Assembly: GCF_964199755.1 (NCBI RefSeq) | Contig: NC_133911.1 | Span: 1,081,001-1,145,000 of the forward strand | Length of the DNA stretch: 64,000 nt | From: Larus michahellis | Lineage: Eukaryota; Chordata; Aves; Charadriiformes; Laridae | Direction of reading: 5' to 3' | Part shown: positions 1 through 13,229 of the stretch, one piece after another | Numbering within the stretch: the first letter of the stretch is position 1 | How the letters are laid out: the number at the start of each line of letters is the position of its first letter | Notes under the pieces: model-generated | Seen by the model: the letters and a program-made list of their open reading frames with translations, nothing else | Databases searched by the model: none | Told to the model about the DNA's origin: nothing | Translations under genes and position numbers: made by a program

Positions 1-1668
1 CGCAGCTCAGACAGGGAGGATCAGTGAAGGAGGGGACCCAAGCCTGGCTATACCCTCTCTTAGCACCACCCAGGTTAATGTGCATTTACCAGGGAGCCCA
101 CAGTCTCCTCGCTACCTCAGCAGCTCAGGCCGGAGTGGCTGTTGCCCTTTTCACCCAGCTTTGCACCCAGGGATTGTCCGTCGCAGCCCTGCAAGACTGA
201 ACCTGTGCCTGGGCTAGCGGGGGGGGCAGCGCTGCCTGTCCCCGGTGCCCCCTCTCCTCCTGGGTCAGGAAAGCAACATCCAGGCACTTCTGCTCTCCCG
301 TAGCATTTGCAGGGCTGGGTGCCTGCAGGTCAGGGCTGGTGTAGGCAGCATGGGTGACAGTCATTAAGGGGGGTGGCAGTCATTAAGGGAACAGTACCGA
401 CTCCAGGACCCATGCCACTCCGTGTCAGGCCACCAGCAGACCCAGGAGCCCTCCTCTAACGCCCACAGAGAAGGGGCTGCTCAGGGCAGAGATCAGAGCC
501 GTGCTGCAGGTCTCCGTAACCCCCTGACACCTGCCCATCCATCTGTCCCCTGCTGTATGTCCCTTTCCCAGGAGGAGGAGGAGGGCCAAGAGAGGATGGG
601 GCGTGGGTGTCCTCTCCCAAGCCCAATGCGTGTCCCTGTCCCACTCACAAGGTGTCTGTGGGAGGAGGAAGAGGACGAGCTGAGTATTTTCCAAGCACAG
701 GCAACGCTGCGCAGAGATGTGCCACCATGGGTGGTGGGGATAGGAGTCCTGGGCGGCTCTGCCCACACGAATGGCCATGCACAATGCCCTCTCCATCCCT
801 TGCCCAGGCAACAGCCCCGAATCTGAAGACCTTTTAAAACTGGGATTGAGTAAACAAGTCAGGGCCCTCCCTTTTTTCCCCCTGATTCCTCTGCCCTGGC
901 CTCCCCAGCAAAGCCCTGGGGGTAGCAGGACAGGAGCGGGGTGCTGGACCCACGCGGGTGGTACATCCCCACTCTGCATTTTCACGTGGCTGTGGCGTCC
1001 ACCAGCAAAACTTGTATTTGGTGCCCCAGCCTGAGCTGTTAGCAGTAATTCCCACTGAACGTCAGTGTACCACATCTAACCATGCACGTGGAAAGAGCTT
1101 TAAACTGGCACCTGCTATATAAACATGCTGACAAGTTATCTACATCGATATAACAATTCATCTGGAGCAATACCCACGCCACATCGGTGCCACTGTAAGT
1201 CCTCGTGCTGTGCCAGGGCTGGGACAGATCGCTTGGCAGCAAGGTCGAGCATCACAGGGACGGCGTCTCACCTCCTCCCTGCCTCCTGGGGCAGCCTGCA
1301 CGGGGCTCTTTTCCCTCTCCAGTGCCCCTGGGTTTTCCCTTTCCTAATATGTTGGGCTTCTCTTTTGGCAAGGAGCCTGCCCTGTGGAGCAGGCAGAGCG
1401 CTGCCTTCCCTGCTTGCCCCAACACTGCCTGAGGCTCGCCAGTATCCCCATCACCACCTGGCTTTCGAGCCAGCACCTTTCACGAGGTGCCATGGCCGAG
1501 CATCCCACCCAGCCCCTCACCACCGCCAGGCAGAGGGTGCCGCTTCCCTCCCCGTCACCGCAGGCGGGCGACCGGTTTCTTCCATTAATGCCAGCAGAGA
1601 GGGTCAGCCCTTGGCATCAGTCGCGATGAGGCACAACTGTGGGAGGCCCTTGGCCAGCTGAGCAGTCA
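1..1668. other. Intergenic, GC-rich, no gene recognised
   Basis: Several overlapping ORFs on both strands reach 216 codons, but their composition is that of random GC-rich DNA and no domain or splice pattern supports them. I see no repeat family. Confidence 0.6.
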
Positions 1669-2110
1669 GCACCCGATTAATTCAGGTCAAGGCTGGGGAG
1701 GCCTGGCATGCCTTTCTTCCTTGTCGTTATCAGAAATGTGGTGTATTAATATCCTTTATATTAAAAAAAATAATCTTATCATAATTTTTCCTCGTTGAAG
1801 GAGGTGGTTTGGAATTGGAATTGAGACAAACACAAGCCAGGAGCAACGGCTGCAGAAGGGGAGAGTTTAAAAAAGGCCTTTTGGTAATATCCATCGTTCC
1901 CTTATCAGTGAGGATATTAAACGTATTGAAATGCTAAGCAGCTCTTTAATGGCTGTCTCTGATTTTCATTAAACAAGCAGGGGATGAGCAGAAGGGAAGG
2001 GGATGCAGCACTGTTCTCTCTCTAAGAAATTCTGATTGCTGGATATTAACGGCATTAATGTTCTTTTATCCAAGAGCGCCGGGGTTGTGCTTGCCTTCTT
2101 GCCTATTTTC
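1669..2110. promoter_or_regulatory. Candidate enhancer-like AT-rich island with GATA cores
   Basis: This AT-rich island in GC-rich surroundings has four TTATC (GATA) cores at 1727-1731, 1776-1780, 1902-1906 and 2066-2070, a GATTAATT homeobox core near 1674, and AGGTCAAGG (nuclear receptor half-site type) just after it. Conservation cannot be tested here. Confidence 0.35.
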
Positions 2111-4239
2111 TGTCTTGCTGAAGTGGAACTAAGTCCCTGCTCCCTCAGGTGGGTGCACAGTTGCCATGAAGCTGTTAGGGACCAGGGTTGCACAGAGATG
2201 CAAAGCAGGGGCCTCCCAGGGAACATTTTTTTGGTACCCTCATCTCCAAGCCCCACCACATCTATGCTGCCCAAAAGGAGACATATACTCATGCCTTGAC
2301 AGGACAGCCTGGTCCTGGAAAGAAGAGGAGATGGGCAGTCAGAAGTTTAGCCAAAGTGAAATCACCACAACACCCTCAGGCCCATATCGGAAGCATCGCC
2401 CGTAAGCCCAGCAATAGCACAGCCCTTATCCTGAGGGGTGGGGAGGGATGTGCTGCCCCTTTGACATGGGCATGGCAGTGAGTTCTGGCGATCCACAGGC
2501 ACCTCCAAGCATGGAGAAAAGGGCATATGTGTCTGGAGGGAGGTCTGGGGAACATCTCTGCCTCCCTCTGCACCCAGTGCTGTAATGACCTCAGGGACCA
2601 TTCCTCAGCTTCCCAAAGTGGACATTGCTGTGGGGAACGTTGGAGGAAAGCCATCACAGCAGGTCATGCTGGAGCATGAGCACACAGCAAGGCTGGGCCC
2701 ACACGGGGTCCACGGCAGGGGCTTTGGGGTGCTCTGCAGAGGGTCTCAAGCCTGGCCGCAGCGCAGTTGTGGCCAGATGAACACTTGCAGGAGTTCCAAC
2801 CCACACTCAGCACTCTGACACCCAGACAAGGCTGTGGTACCCTCTGGATTTCTCTGCAGACAGCCCAAGCAATGATGTTTCACTGGCTGAAGAAGCAGAG
2901 ATGCAACGCAGCCAAGCCCAAGCACTTCAAAGACACATCAGGAAACAAAACCCGTCAATCAGGCACTAAAATGGCACGAGAGCCACAAATACACCCCTCC
3001 ACTCTTAATATCTCTCCTTTGCCTTCCAGTTTCTAACCTTGGCACGCACGTGGCTCTGTTCTGCACGGTCACAGAGGCCAAAGGCTTTGCTGTTACAATC
3101 ATATGCCCCCAGGAGCCGGGGCTTGAAAGCATCCAAAAATAACACAAGGCAGCCCACGGTATTGTGAGAGCCAGCAGCCGTGGAGGAAAGCAGTGGACCA
3201 GCAGGCTGAAGTCCCCCTCATCATCCAGAGCACATGCATTCTGTAAAGAAAGGGACACACGGGCAGCCCCGGCTCTCTTGGGAAAGTCTGGTACAAACAA
3301 ACAAAAATTAGCCGGAGCTAATAAAACAGTGGCCACTAGCATAGGCAGCACTGCGTATATTTAATCCCAGTCCCCAAAGAGCAGCGGCTCTGATATCGCC
3401 GGGGGGCATAGCTTTGTGGGCTAAGCAGGTGGTTTGAAACACTTAGACTTCGGGACAACAGAGGGTCCCTGCAGGGCAGCTGAGCATGCGACCCAGTTCA
3501 CTACCTCTCTGCCCCACGGGACCCCGGCATCACCCAGCTCTGGGGCATCCCTTGCATTTCTTGAGCCCACCTTGCGCTTCTTTCCTCCCAATTTATTCCA
3601 CACCTTTTTCTTCTCTCCCCTCTGTCCTTGCTCTTTCCTTTCATGTGCATGGCTTGTTCCCTTCTGTCTCCGAGGCTTTATCCCGCACGGACAGATGAAC
3701 CGCTTTGTGTCTGCCAGATGGCGGTGGCACCTCAGTCCCCATCCCCTGCCACCCACCGCCGCCTCCTCTGTTTGCACAGCCGGTCACCGCTTTGCTCCCT
3801 GATACCGGCTTTCTCTTTATCCCATCCGCACCATCAGGCTTCTCCAGCAGCAATGAGCCAAGGCACCCAAAACCCCTGTTAGTTGTGTTATGGGACACAA
3901 AACCTCCGTAGGATGAAAGGGGGCACTTCCATGGTTGTTTCTTCTTGGGGTTCCTGGACCAAAACTCAAGCTTGTGTCTGGACACTGGTGGTGAGATGGA
4001 AAGTAAAGCAAAACAACCCACACCAGCCATCTCCAGAATCCTGCAGCCTGCCTTGGAATTAAATTACAGCCAGTGTTAACACCCTCCAGCATCCCTAGTC
4101 TTTCCCATCCCAAGCGAAAGATCCCTGCTTGGCGCCAACCCCCCGGTGCCAATGGCATAGCCACAAGACCGGCAGAAAAGACCTCCAGCCCCACTTCAGG
4201 CACCCTTTGCACTGCTGACAAAACGCACCGATAGCTGCC

Positions 4240-4440
4240 TAAACTGCCGGCTTTATTTCAAGAGCTTTGTTTCTGCTGGAAGTGGAAATCTCAAAGAGAC
4301 TTAATTATAGAGCTGGGCAGACACAGGCGTAATCCTTTTGAAAGCTTACAATGAGAAGCTCTCCAAAATTAATTTTGACGCTGCAAAAATAACCAAACAA
4401 AGCTCTATTTTAAACGGGGTGAGCGATGGGGGGACAATAG
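4240..4440. promoter_or_regulatory. Candidate enhancer-like island with homeodomain and SOX/TCF-like motifs
   Basis: TTAATTA at 4301-4307 and AATTAATT at 4367-4374 sit between CTTTGTT (4265-4271) and AACAAAG (4396-4402), which are SOX/TCF-type cores in opposite orientation. Confidence 0.3.
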
Positions 4441-4929
4441 TGAAGCGAATGGGAACACCCGCAGCCACTTCAGAACTCAGCCAGGGTCGGCCCTTTGCAG
4501 AGAGGGGCACCCCTCGGGCACGAGGCGCCAGCCCGGCAGCTCCCTGCCAGCGCGACCTGGGTCCCGCTTGCCTGGGCTGTGCTTTCACAGAGCTGGGCTC
4601 TACCTTTGTCTTTTATTTCCTCAAGAATTTGGGAACAGGCCACCAGCGTGCAAAGGTGGGGCTGGCAACAGCAAAGCACAGCCCCAAGCCAAGATCTTCT
4701 CCTCCCGTTTGCATATCCCAGGATCCCCATCTGCAGTTTCATGTTTAATATTTATTCTTTCTGGTGATGAAGTCCAGCTGTATCAGTGACCATGCCACCA
4801 GCTGGGACAATTTATTACCCAGCATAAGTCTCGGCATACATAGTTTGGAGCCCGTCTCCTGCCCAGGAGCCGTGTTCCTTCGTGTGGGATGTTGGATGTA
4901 GGACTATTTAGGAAGAAGTGGATCTACCC

Positions 4930-5210
4930 ACCCAGCCCTGGCTATTATACAAAGTTATAAATAACTTGGTTACCTTGGATAACCTTGTAGAATTGCAGCC
5001 TAATTTCTTCAAACATCCACCTCTTCACTGAGATTTAACTCCCAGTGGGGTGTGAGGGGTCAGTGAAAAACCCTTCATCGGTTCAAGGGTCAGCAGAAGA
5101 TGAGCAAACAAATTGAAATTTTGTAAAGGGGGTGTATTTAATTAACGCTGTCTCAGGAACTAATTAACAGATTCACTTGGAAATTGTCAGGGATATAATC
5201 TATGTTTCAA
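4930..5210. promoter_or_regulatory. Candidate AT-rich regulatory island
   Basis: TTAATTAA at 5138-5145 and TAATTA at 5161-5166, 23 bases apart, within AT-rich DNA. Otherwise unremarkable. Confidence 0.25.
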
Positions 5211-6343
5211 GGGTAGGTGGCGAAGGGTCAGGGAGGACAAGTATGTGTTTCACACGAAGCGAAGGACTCAGATCTGGGAATCAGACGTAGACAAAATCCA
5301 GTCTTTGGCTGGGAGCTGGGGCATCGCTGCAGGAAGGACCATGTGTGACCAGCCAAAGCCAAAGCCTCGCTGGCTCAGGGTCAGCAGGAGGCTGTTTGCT
5401 GCTCCCAAAGGTCAGTGCAAGCAAGCCCCAGTTGCACAGAAGAGCAAAGAACCTTTTAGCACGGTCACTGTGCTTCAGAGAAGCCAAGGCTGGCAGCATA
5501 CAGCATCACTGGGTGGCTCTGGCTGCCAACCCACAGCCTCCTCACAGCTAAACCAGCCACGATGCTGCTGTGTCATCTCACAGCGCTGGGTTTAGATCTC
5601 AGCTTTGCCCCTGGATAGTCTTCGAGGGCTTGCCCAAGATGTCTTAGGCTGCTGCCTGCTCACCTGAAGACCAGCAGGCAGGTCAGGAGCAAGAGGTCAC
5701 GTTGTCAGATTCTGGCGTCACTCTTCCCCATGTCACATTTTCAAACATCATGAGATTTACCTAGCCCCCAGCATAGGTGACATTTTTTTGTCCTCTGGTT
5801 TGGAGAATTTGGGATAAATTGAAGTCAAGCAGCTTCAGAAGGGAGCTTCATCAAACCCCAGATATTACAGGGACTGAGACAAGTGCACAGGAATTGGCAG
5901 GACAGCCACTCAGTGGTGATCTTTCTCTTGCTTTGACTGACAGCAAGCTGTCTCTAATTTTTAAATATATACAGGTCTTTGGAAACAGTCTCTCCATAAG
6001 GCAAAGTAAAATGAGCCCCAGGAGGAGCTGTTTTAATGACCCCAGTGTTCCCATGGATTGTTCTCCTCTTCAGTACCCCATCCTGAGGACATTACCTACT
6101 GCTGGCAGCCCCTGCATGGGCTCTGCTGTGTTGTCTGAGGTCCCATGGGACACCTGGCATTCACAAGAGACCATCCAAGGCTTCGGTATGCCTGCAAGTC
6201 GGGACACTGCCTCATACCTGGGCATCACAGCCCACCAAAGCACCACCCCTAGGATCACACCTTCTTTCCAACCTATCTTTAGAAATACTTCTCAACAAGT
6301 TAGTCATTCACCTTCATAGCAGTGTGGCCGGGGTCTCAGTGTG

Positions 6344-7330
6344 ATGAGTGGTGTTCCCCAGGGGTCAGTACTGGGTCCAGTCCTGTTCAATATATTCATC
6401 AGTGACCTGGATGAAGGGACAGAGCGCACCCTCCGCAAGTTTGCTGGTGGCACAAAGCCGGGGCTGGGGGGGGGGGGTGGCTGACACAGCAGAAGGCCGT
6501 GCCACCATCCAGAGAGACCTGGACAGGCTGGAGAGTTGGGCAGAGAGAACCTTATGAAGTTCAACCAGGGCAAGTGCAGGGTGCTGCACCTGGGGAGGAA
6601 TAACCCCCCACACCAGGACAGGTTGGGGGTGACCTGCTGGAGAGCAGCTCTGTGGAAAGAGACCTGGGAGTCCTGGGGGACAACAGGATGCCCATGAGCC
6701 AGCAATGGGCCCTTGTGGCCAAGAAGGCCAATGGCATCCTGGGGGGCATCAAGAAGAGCGTGGCCAGCAGGTGGAGGGAGGTCATCCTCCCCCTCTGCTC
6801 TGCCCTGGGGAGGCCACAGCTGGAGCGCAGGGTCCGGTTCTGGGCTCCCTGGTTCCAGAAGGACGGGGAACTGCTGGAGAGGGGACAGCAAAGGGCTACC
6901 AAGGTGCTGAGGGGACTGGAACCCCTCTCTGATGAAGAAAGGCTGAGGGATTTGGGTCTCTTCAGTCTGGAAAAAAGACGGCTGAGGGGGGACCTTATCA
7001 ACGCTGATAAATACTGAAAGGGGGGGTGTCAGGAGGATGGGGCCAGGCTCTTCTCAGTGGTGCCCAGCGACAGGACAAGGGGTAACGGGCACAAACGTGA
7101 CCATGGGAAGTTCCATCTCAACATGAGGAGGAACTTCTTTGCTGTGAGGGTGGCAGAGCCCTGGCACAGGCTGCCCAGAGAGGTGGGGGAGTCTCCGTCT
7201 CTGGAGACATCCCAACCCCGCCTGGACGCGTTCCTGTGCCACCTGCTCTGGGTGACCCTGCTCTGGCAGGGGGTGGGACTGGGTGATCTCCAGAGGTCCC
7301 TGCCAACCCTTGCCAGTCTGTGATTCTGTG
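6344..7330 (+). mobile_element. CR1 LINE, 5'-truncated, degenerate
   Basis: About 1 kb of CR1 from the reverse transcriptase GVPQGSV region to the 3' end, which finishes with the typical TGATTCTGTG. Frames are broken: remnants read in more than one frame (for example WHPGG-type and ERRLRGDLI segments near 6700-7010), and a run of G around 6466-6477 disrupts the frame. It is a dead, non-LTR retrotransposon copy, 5'-truncated as most avian CR1 copies are. Confidence 0.92.
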
Positions 7331-10300
7331 CCCTAAGAGAGGATTTAGGCCCTAGACTCCCTTTGAAGGCAGCTCCGCTGCCAGTTGCACTTGTGCTGAC
7401 TGAGCCATGTACAATCTAGCCACTGAAGCTCTGCGGTAGGCTCCATGCCCCTTGTTCCTCTCATCTGGCCATGCAGGAGAACATGCCCTAACGTCTTCCA
7501 GTCCTTTGGTCCTCCAGTCACAGCACTCGGGTCTTGGGACACTTGACTGGGTGACGATGTTAGCAGAAATAAGTTCTTATCTGGTCAGCGGCACACTCAG
7601 GTGATGTCCACATGTAGCAGAAAGAAGTCTCTTCATCACTGTTAGAGGCAGCTCCTTTTGTAGAGATACTTTCAAAGTAAAGCAAGTTGCCTTGGTCTGG
7701 AGATTTAGAGTCCGTTTGCCTTCTGCTGCAGCACGGTCCTTCGCGCCTTTGAAGAAATCATCTCAGCTAATAGCATGGTGACCACCTTCTTTATCCTTCC
7801 TGTGCATCTGCTGGTGCTTGCAAACTCCTGCATTTGCTGCCTCTCCCCACAAGGCAGGGCGCTCTGCTTTCCCCGCTTATCACAGTACACGCAGCATCCA
7901 GGTGCTGTGCTGGCTTCATTCCTGCGTTCAGATCCACTCTCATCTCTGCCGCGGGTCGCTCTGGTGGTGTCAAGTGTTTTCAACCGTGTCTATGAAGGTT
8001 ACGCGCTACTCACCCTTCAAAGTTGTCACCCTGGACAGGGTGACTTCTGCTGCCCGGCAAATTCTAATTGCACTGCCTGGAGTTAGCTCTGCGACCAGAC
8101 TTCTCTCACGGCCGCTGTCTCTCTCTCAGTTGCCTGTTCTCCAGCCGCAGATCAGTCGCTAGCTCTTCTGAGATTTTGCTTCCTTTCAATCCTCTCTGAT
8201 TAAACCATGTCTTTTATATGTTCCATTTTTTTCCATGGTGTTCCCGCGAGCCTCAGATTTCTGTGCCACACTTCCGTAATTATCTTCCTCGGCCTCAGTC
8301 AAATGAAAGAGAAATCAAATGCTTCAAAACCGGCCAGTGTCAAAAATAAGGCTACTGCCTTGACACGTTACTTTTTGCTGCAACATATGGCTTACAGTGG
8401 CTGTGAGAAAAGCTGCTTGAAGCTCCTTCACCGTGTGGGGGTAGTCCAGCTCCGGAGGAGCTCTAGCATCCTCCCATGGACCAGTCTGCACCCAAGCAGA
8501 TGGAGGAGCGGGGCAAGAGGAGAAACACTCCTGGTGTACAGGAGCCGCACAAGCGACCAGCAAACTCACCCGTGGTATGGGACAGGAGCACCACACCTCC
8601 CTCTGCCCAAGGGGATTAAAACCCCACCTTTTGCCTATCCAGATTGTGCCCCAACCTTTGGCAGGAGATGTTTCTCCCAGGGTGCGTGGCTGGGCACCCC
8701 TTGGTCAGTGCTGGCACATACAGATGTGGCTCCTGAATACAGACCCTCTTGCAGCAGACCAGCCTCCTGCAGGGCTTGGAGACACAGATGTTGTCCCAGC
8801 GAGGTCCCTGAGAGGTCAGGCATGGAGACCAAACTGAGAAGATGGCTCTGCAGTTGGTATCATACCTGAGAGGTGTGCCCCAACCTTAGAGAGAGTGGAA
8901 ATTTTGTCTCCTCAGTTTTTCCCAGCCTCCAGAAGACACGTTATATCAGGTGCCTTGAACTGTGAAAGTGGATTGCACCAACCAGGCTGGTTTTGTGGCG
9001 CCAAAATCCCACTAAAGATGTTGCCTACATGGCTGAGGCGCTTCAAAGTGAAGTGTAATAGGCTCTAACCAGCCAAGTAAAACTTATATCTCCCTGCTTA
9101 TTTGGGAAGCTCAGTCTTTCACAGCAGAGCGTTCGTAACGTGACTGAGGCTGAGGATTTCCAGACCATTTTTCTCCTGTACCCAGAAGAAAATGCTGCTG
9201 CTCCAGAGGCTATTAAATAAAGTGATTGAAGATCTAAGTGCACCGAAAAGGAGGGAACAGGACAGAGGTCAGGGCTGCCTTTGCACAGCAGGCGGACACC
9301 TGGGTCCTGTTCTCTCCTTTGCTTGCAGGTTTACACCCCAAGTCTACCCTTGCCTCAAAGCCCAGGCAGGCAGATGTCTGGCCAGGCTACCTTGTCTCAA
9401 GTTCTTCCACATGCACATTCAATGAAATGCCCTTGTCCTGCCCTTTGGGCAAGGCCTGAACCACGGGGTTGGAAAATCATCTCATACGCTCCCAAAGACT
9501 TTGCAAGTACGCGCAGCAGGAGAGAGGAGCTAAGGACAATCCACACCCAGGGGTGGCAGATGTCCTAAAGCCTGAGCTCCAGCCTGGCGCAGGGGAACTA
9601 CACCACAGTCTCCCATGCAGGGGACATCCTCCTGAATGGCCATGCTTGAGGAGACAGGTCCTAAACCTAAGCAGGAAAGTTTCTCCTGTCTAACTCATTT
9701 AGGGAATGTGGATAAGATGTACGCATCATCAAGGAAAAGACTCAGAAATCAATGGGTGAAGTCAAGGACTGGGCCAGGAATGAGCTGCATGGGCCTGATG
9801 GATCCGCTGGTCACATCTCCTTCCCTCCAGCAGAGTTGACGCCAGCATCCCTCCCCCATCATCATCCCGGGGCAGCATGAAGGCACTGCAGTGGGTGTTA
9901 GCGTGCGTAGAAACAGCAACAGAAAGCAAACAGCTTTGGACTGAAGTCAGAATTGCGATTTGGAATCAGTATGAATATCCCTGTAGCTCTGGGATTATCT
10001 TCAGTCTGTCCCACTTTGGCACAAATCCGTTGACCTTCCCACAAAGGCATTCCCCTCTCCAACAGGCAGACGGGAACAAGGACAGGGGCTGCTGAGGCTC
10101 CTTGCAGACACCCCCACAGCGTTTCTGAGCCCCCAGGAAAGCAGAGCAGCACCCCCACAGCTCAGAGCAAAGTGTTTCCAGAAACCTGATGTCCCTGGTG
10201 AGCAGAGGAGGTCACGTTGGGAGGAGAAAGCAGCACATCAGGTGGGCTGGCGTCACTGAGGGTTGGCTCGGGGTCCGCCGAGTCGTGCCGTGGGTGCTGA

Positions 10301-11029
10301 GCTCAGCTCACAGCATCCCCATGGGTTCAGCGAGGTGGGGGGTCGGGGATACAAGTGGGATGTGGACAAGTGCTTCAAGCACCGCGGTAAGATGCCGTGC
10401 CTCCCCCCCATGCCCCCTTCCCCTGAAACGGGCTGTCAGACCTCCACTGGAGAGACTTGTCAAAGGCAGCAGGCTCCGGTGGCAGGTCGGGGCAGCAAAG
10501 CCCCCCAGGGACAGCCTGACGGACAGGCGCTGGTGTGGATGCCGGGGACAGACCTCCCGGGGTGTGTGCCAGCATCGTGCCGGGGCTGCGAGCCTGCCCT
10601 TGCTGGCCCCATGGCCGGCGACTGCCCGCCCGGGGCTGTCAGCAGCACATCAAGCCATAGCACGGGCTGGGGGTGATGCTGGGTCTGGACGTGCCTACAC
10701 TCACTGAAAGACTCACCAAGCTCCTCCTGGTCCCACAGAGGGGATGAGGTACCTCGCACAGGGGTGCCCGGGCACTGGGGATGCTCCCAACCCCATCTGT
10801 GGTGTGGTACCAGCTGCACCCACTTGCCCTCTCACTGTCCTTCACCTCTTCACACACAGATGCTGAAGGTCCGGCTCGACATCGACCCACCGACGGGTTT
10901 GCCCCGGGGCGCTGCTGGTTGCCCACCCTGGGGCAGCCCAGGAGCTGGGAGGTCTTCGTGGGATGCTGCCTCAGAGATGATAGGCCTCCAGCTCAGGTTA
11001 GGGAATTATCCCTTCTCCTCTTTGTGGCT

Positions 11030-11115
11030 CAGCCAGCAATGAAGAAGATAATTACAAGCGATAATTTATTCATTATTGGTTATCCCGTTTAGTCTGCCTA
11101 ATTAGAAAACAAGGA
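11030..11115. promoter_or_regulatory. Candidate AT-rich regulatory island
   Basis: A compact block with TAATTA at 11049-11054 and 11099-11104, GATAATTTATT between them, and an inverted CCAAT (ATTGG). It is sharply bounded by GC-rich DNA on both sides. Confidence 0.3.
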
Positions 11116-12440
11116 CCAGGCCGCCTCTCCTAGGTGGTCTCTTTCCCTAAAGAGGCTTTTCCACTAGCAATGCCCACTGCCGAGCGGAAAGGGAGCCGGC
11201 GGGACCCCTGCCCTCCCACAGCCCGGCGACGCGGCAGTGAGGAGCTGGGGAGGCGGGATCGAAGCCTGCCCGATTCAGGGAAGCCACCGGCAGGACCGTG
11301 CCCTGCATCGGAGGGAGTCCCTGGAGTTACCGAACGTCATCGCAGAGGGATGTGCAGCTACTCTGGGATTTGCCAACAGGAGAGGCTGAGACAAGGCCTG
11401 TCCCCATCACCGACACGCTATGCCAGGGCGGTGCTGAGCCCCCCGGGCCAGAGCAGCAAAGCTGGCATGGTGGCAGCTGGCTGCTGCAACCAGAGCAGAG
11501 CCTGGCATCCCATCCAAAACAGCGCCTACCTCCCTCTCCAGGAAGAAGGAGCCGTCCCGGAGCAGTGATGCCCAGGGCAATGCCGAGACTCCCTTCCCTC
11601 GTCCGTCCGCCCGCAGGACGGCGCTGCAGGGATGGCTGCGGCAGAGCGGCGAGGGGCAGGGGACGAGGGGTGAGGGCAAGCTTCGCGTGAGGCCACCGCA
11701 GTGCAGCCTGGCCAGGAGCGAGCTGCACGCAGCTGCTGCAGGACTGCCGGGCCTCCCACTGGGCACCAATCTTCATCTCTTTGAAATACGCATTAAAATA
11801 CATGAGCCACACTCTCTGGCCAGGGCTCCCAGCACTGGATAATTGCTTCTTAAGTGCTTTCTAAATGCAAACTGCATGTCATTCTTACCACCGCTGCCAC
11901 CTCCCCTGCACCCAGCCTTTGATCTTCTACATGTCATGACAATATTGCAATTACCCCGTCAGTGTCGGGAAGTGGAGGCGCTCCCGGCTGGAAAGCACGG
12001 GGATGCGCTGGACCACAGAGTCCTTCCCTCCTGATCGATACGTATGAGGGGCCGGCAAGTGTCCTTCGAGCCATGTGCTGGCCAAGCCCCAGCCTGTTGG
12101 TGGCTCCAGAAGAGCACTCGGGAGTCACTGGAGAGGCGCACCGGTGCAGATCTTGGTTAAAGAGGTGATGTGCAGCAGGCTGTGGCTGGCAAGCCAATGC
12201 AACGCACCCCCTTGCATCGCCTGCGGTGTGAAACATTCTGGGTGTGCGGTCCCCTTCCCTCTGGCAGGGCGTCTGCAAAGCCCACAGCCTTTAAAACTCA
12301 ACCCCAGCTCCCTGCTTGTGTATCCTTTTTTTTTTCTTGTGGGCCTGAGCCTTAAATGATGCTGAAACCCAAAAATCACTCACAAAATATCACCCCAAAA
12401 CCAATTTCTTTCTGACTTTTTGATTGTGGGAAATGCTGGA

Positions 12441-12482
12441 GTGAAGAAAGAGAAAGAAAAAAGAAGAAGAAGAAAAAAAAGG
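12441..12482 (+). repeat. Purine (GA/A) rich tract
   Basis: An uninterrupted purine run with AGAAAG and AGAAGA units next to an AT-rich stretch. Low complexity, no coding meaning. Confidence 0.85.
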
Positions 12483-13009
12483 CAAATATTATTCTGGATG
12501 GGTCCCAGGTGTTAATTTAAAAGCACTGTTTTCAGACTTGGCAGAAAAGCTGAACTCTGATCCGCCTGCCTCATGGTGGGGAGGTGCAGCTTTGAAGGCG
12601 GCAGCAGCCGGCGAGGCTTCCCCACAGCTCGCCCCGAGCTCTCCACGAGCATCGCTCCTCCGTGCTGCTGGCGGGGACCTGCCCCTGCCGCTGTCCACAG
12701 CCCAATGCCCGTGCGCCGGCCGGGCCACAGGGCAGGGAAGATGCTTCGCGACAAGGTGAGAGAGCAAGGCGGTGTTGTTTAGCAGAGCGTGGCGAGGAAA
12801 ACCTTAGGGAATGCCGTGGGGATGCAGTGAGGAGGAGCAGCCCTCAGGTCTTTCCCATCTCCACCTGCTCTGTCTGGCCCAAATGGGGACGACAAGGCTG
12901 GGATGCAAGCAGTCCCCAGCAGGGGACAGGAATTGGGATGGAAATGCTGTGAAAAGCACCTCCCCGTGGCGGCAGAGCCTTTTGGAGTGTCACGCCAGCA
13001 GCTCCAGGG

Positions 13010-13010
13010 A

Positions 13011-13040
<30 letters not shown>
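13010..13040 (+). repeat. A-rich tract with AAC units
   Basis: A9 followed by CAACAAAACAACAAAAAACC. It could be an old retroposon tail, but no recognisable element precedes it. Confidence 0.7.
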
Positions 13041-13041
<1 letters not shown>

Positions 13042-13193
13042 TGCGAAATTATGTTAACGAAGCTCTGCGGGAGCAGCGCGCATCGCACATGCACCACGGC
13101 ACTGTCCACAGCATCACCATCACTGTCACCGAGCGGGTCCAGGGACACAGGGCTGTGGATTGGCTCCTCCAGCAGCCCGGGACCGGCTTCCAG

Positions 13194-13229
13194 TGTGCCC
13201 CGTGTGCCCCGTGTGCCCTGTGTGCCCAG
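13194..13229. repeat. 9-bp tandem repeat, 4 copies
   Basis: TGTGCCCCG occurs twice in a row, followed by TGTGCCCTG and TGTGCCCAG. A short GC-rich microsatellite-like array. Confidence 0.85.

Larger units (their letters stand above)
2111..6343. other. Intergenic, no gene recognised
   Basis: Apart from the two AT-rich islands at 4.24-4.44 and 4.93-5.21 kb, nothing stands out. ORFs up to 180 codons have no recognisable similarity. Confidence 0.6.
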
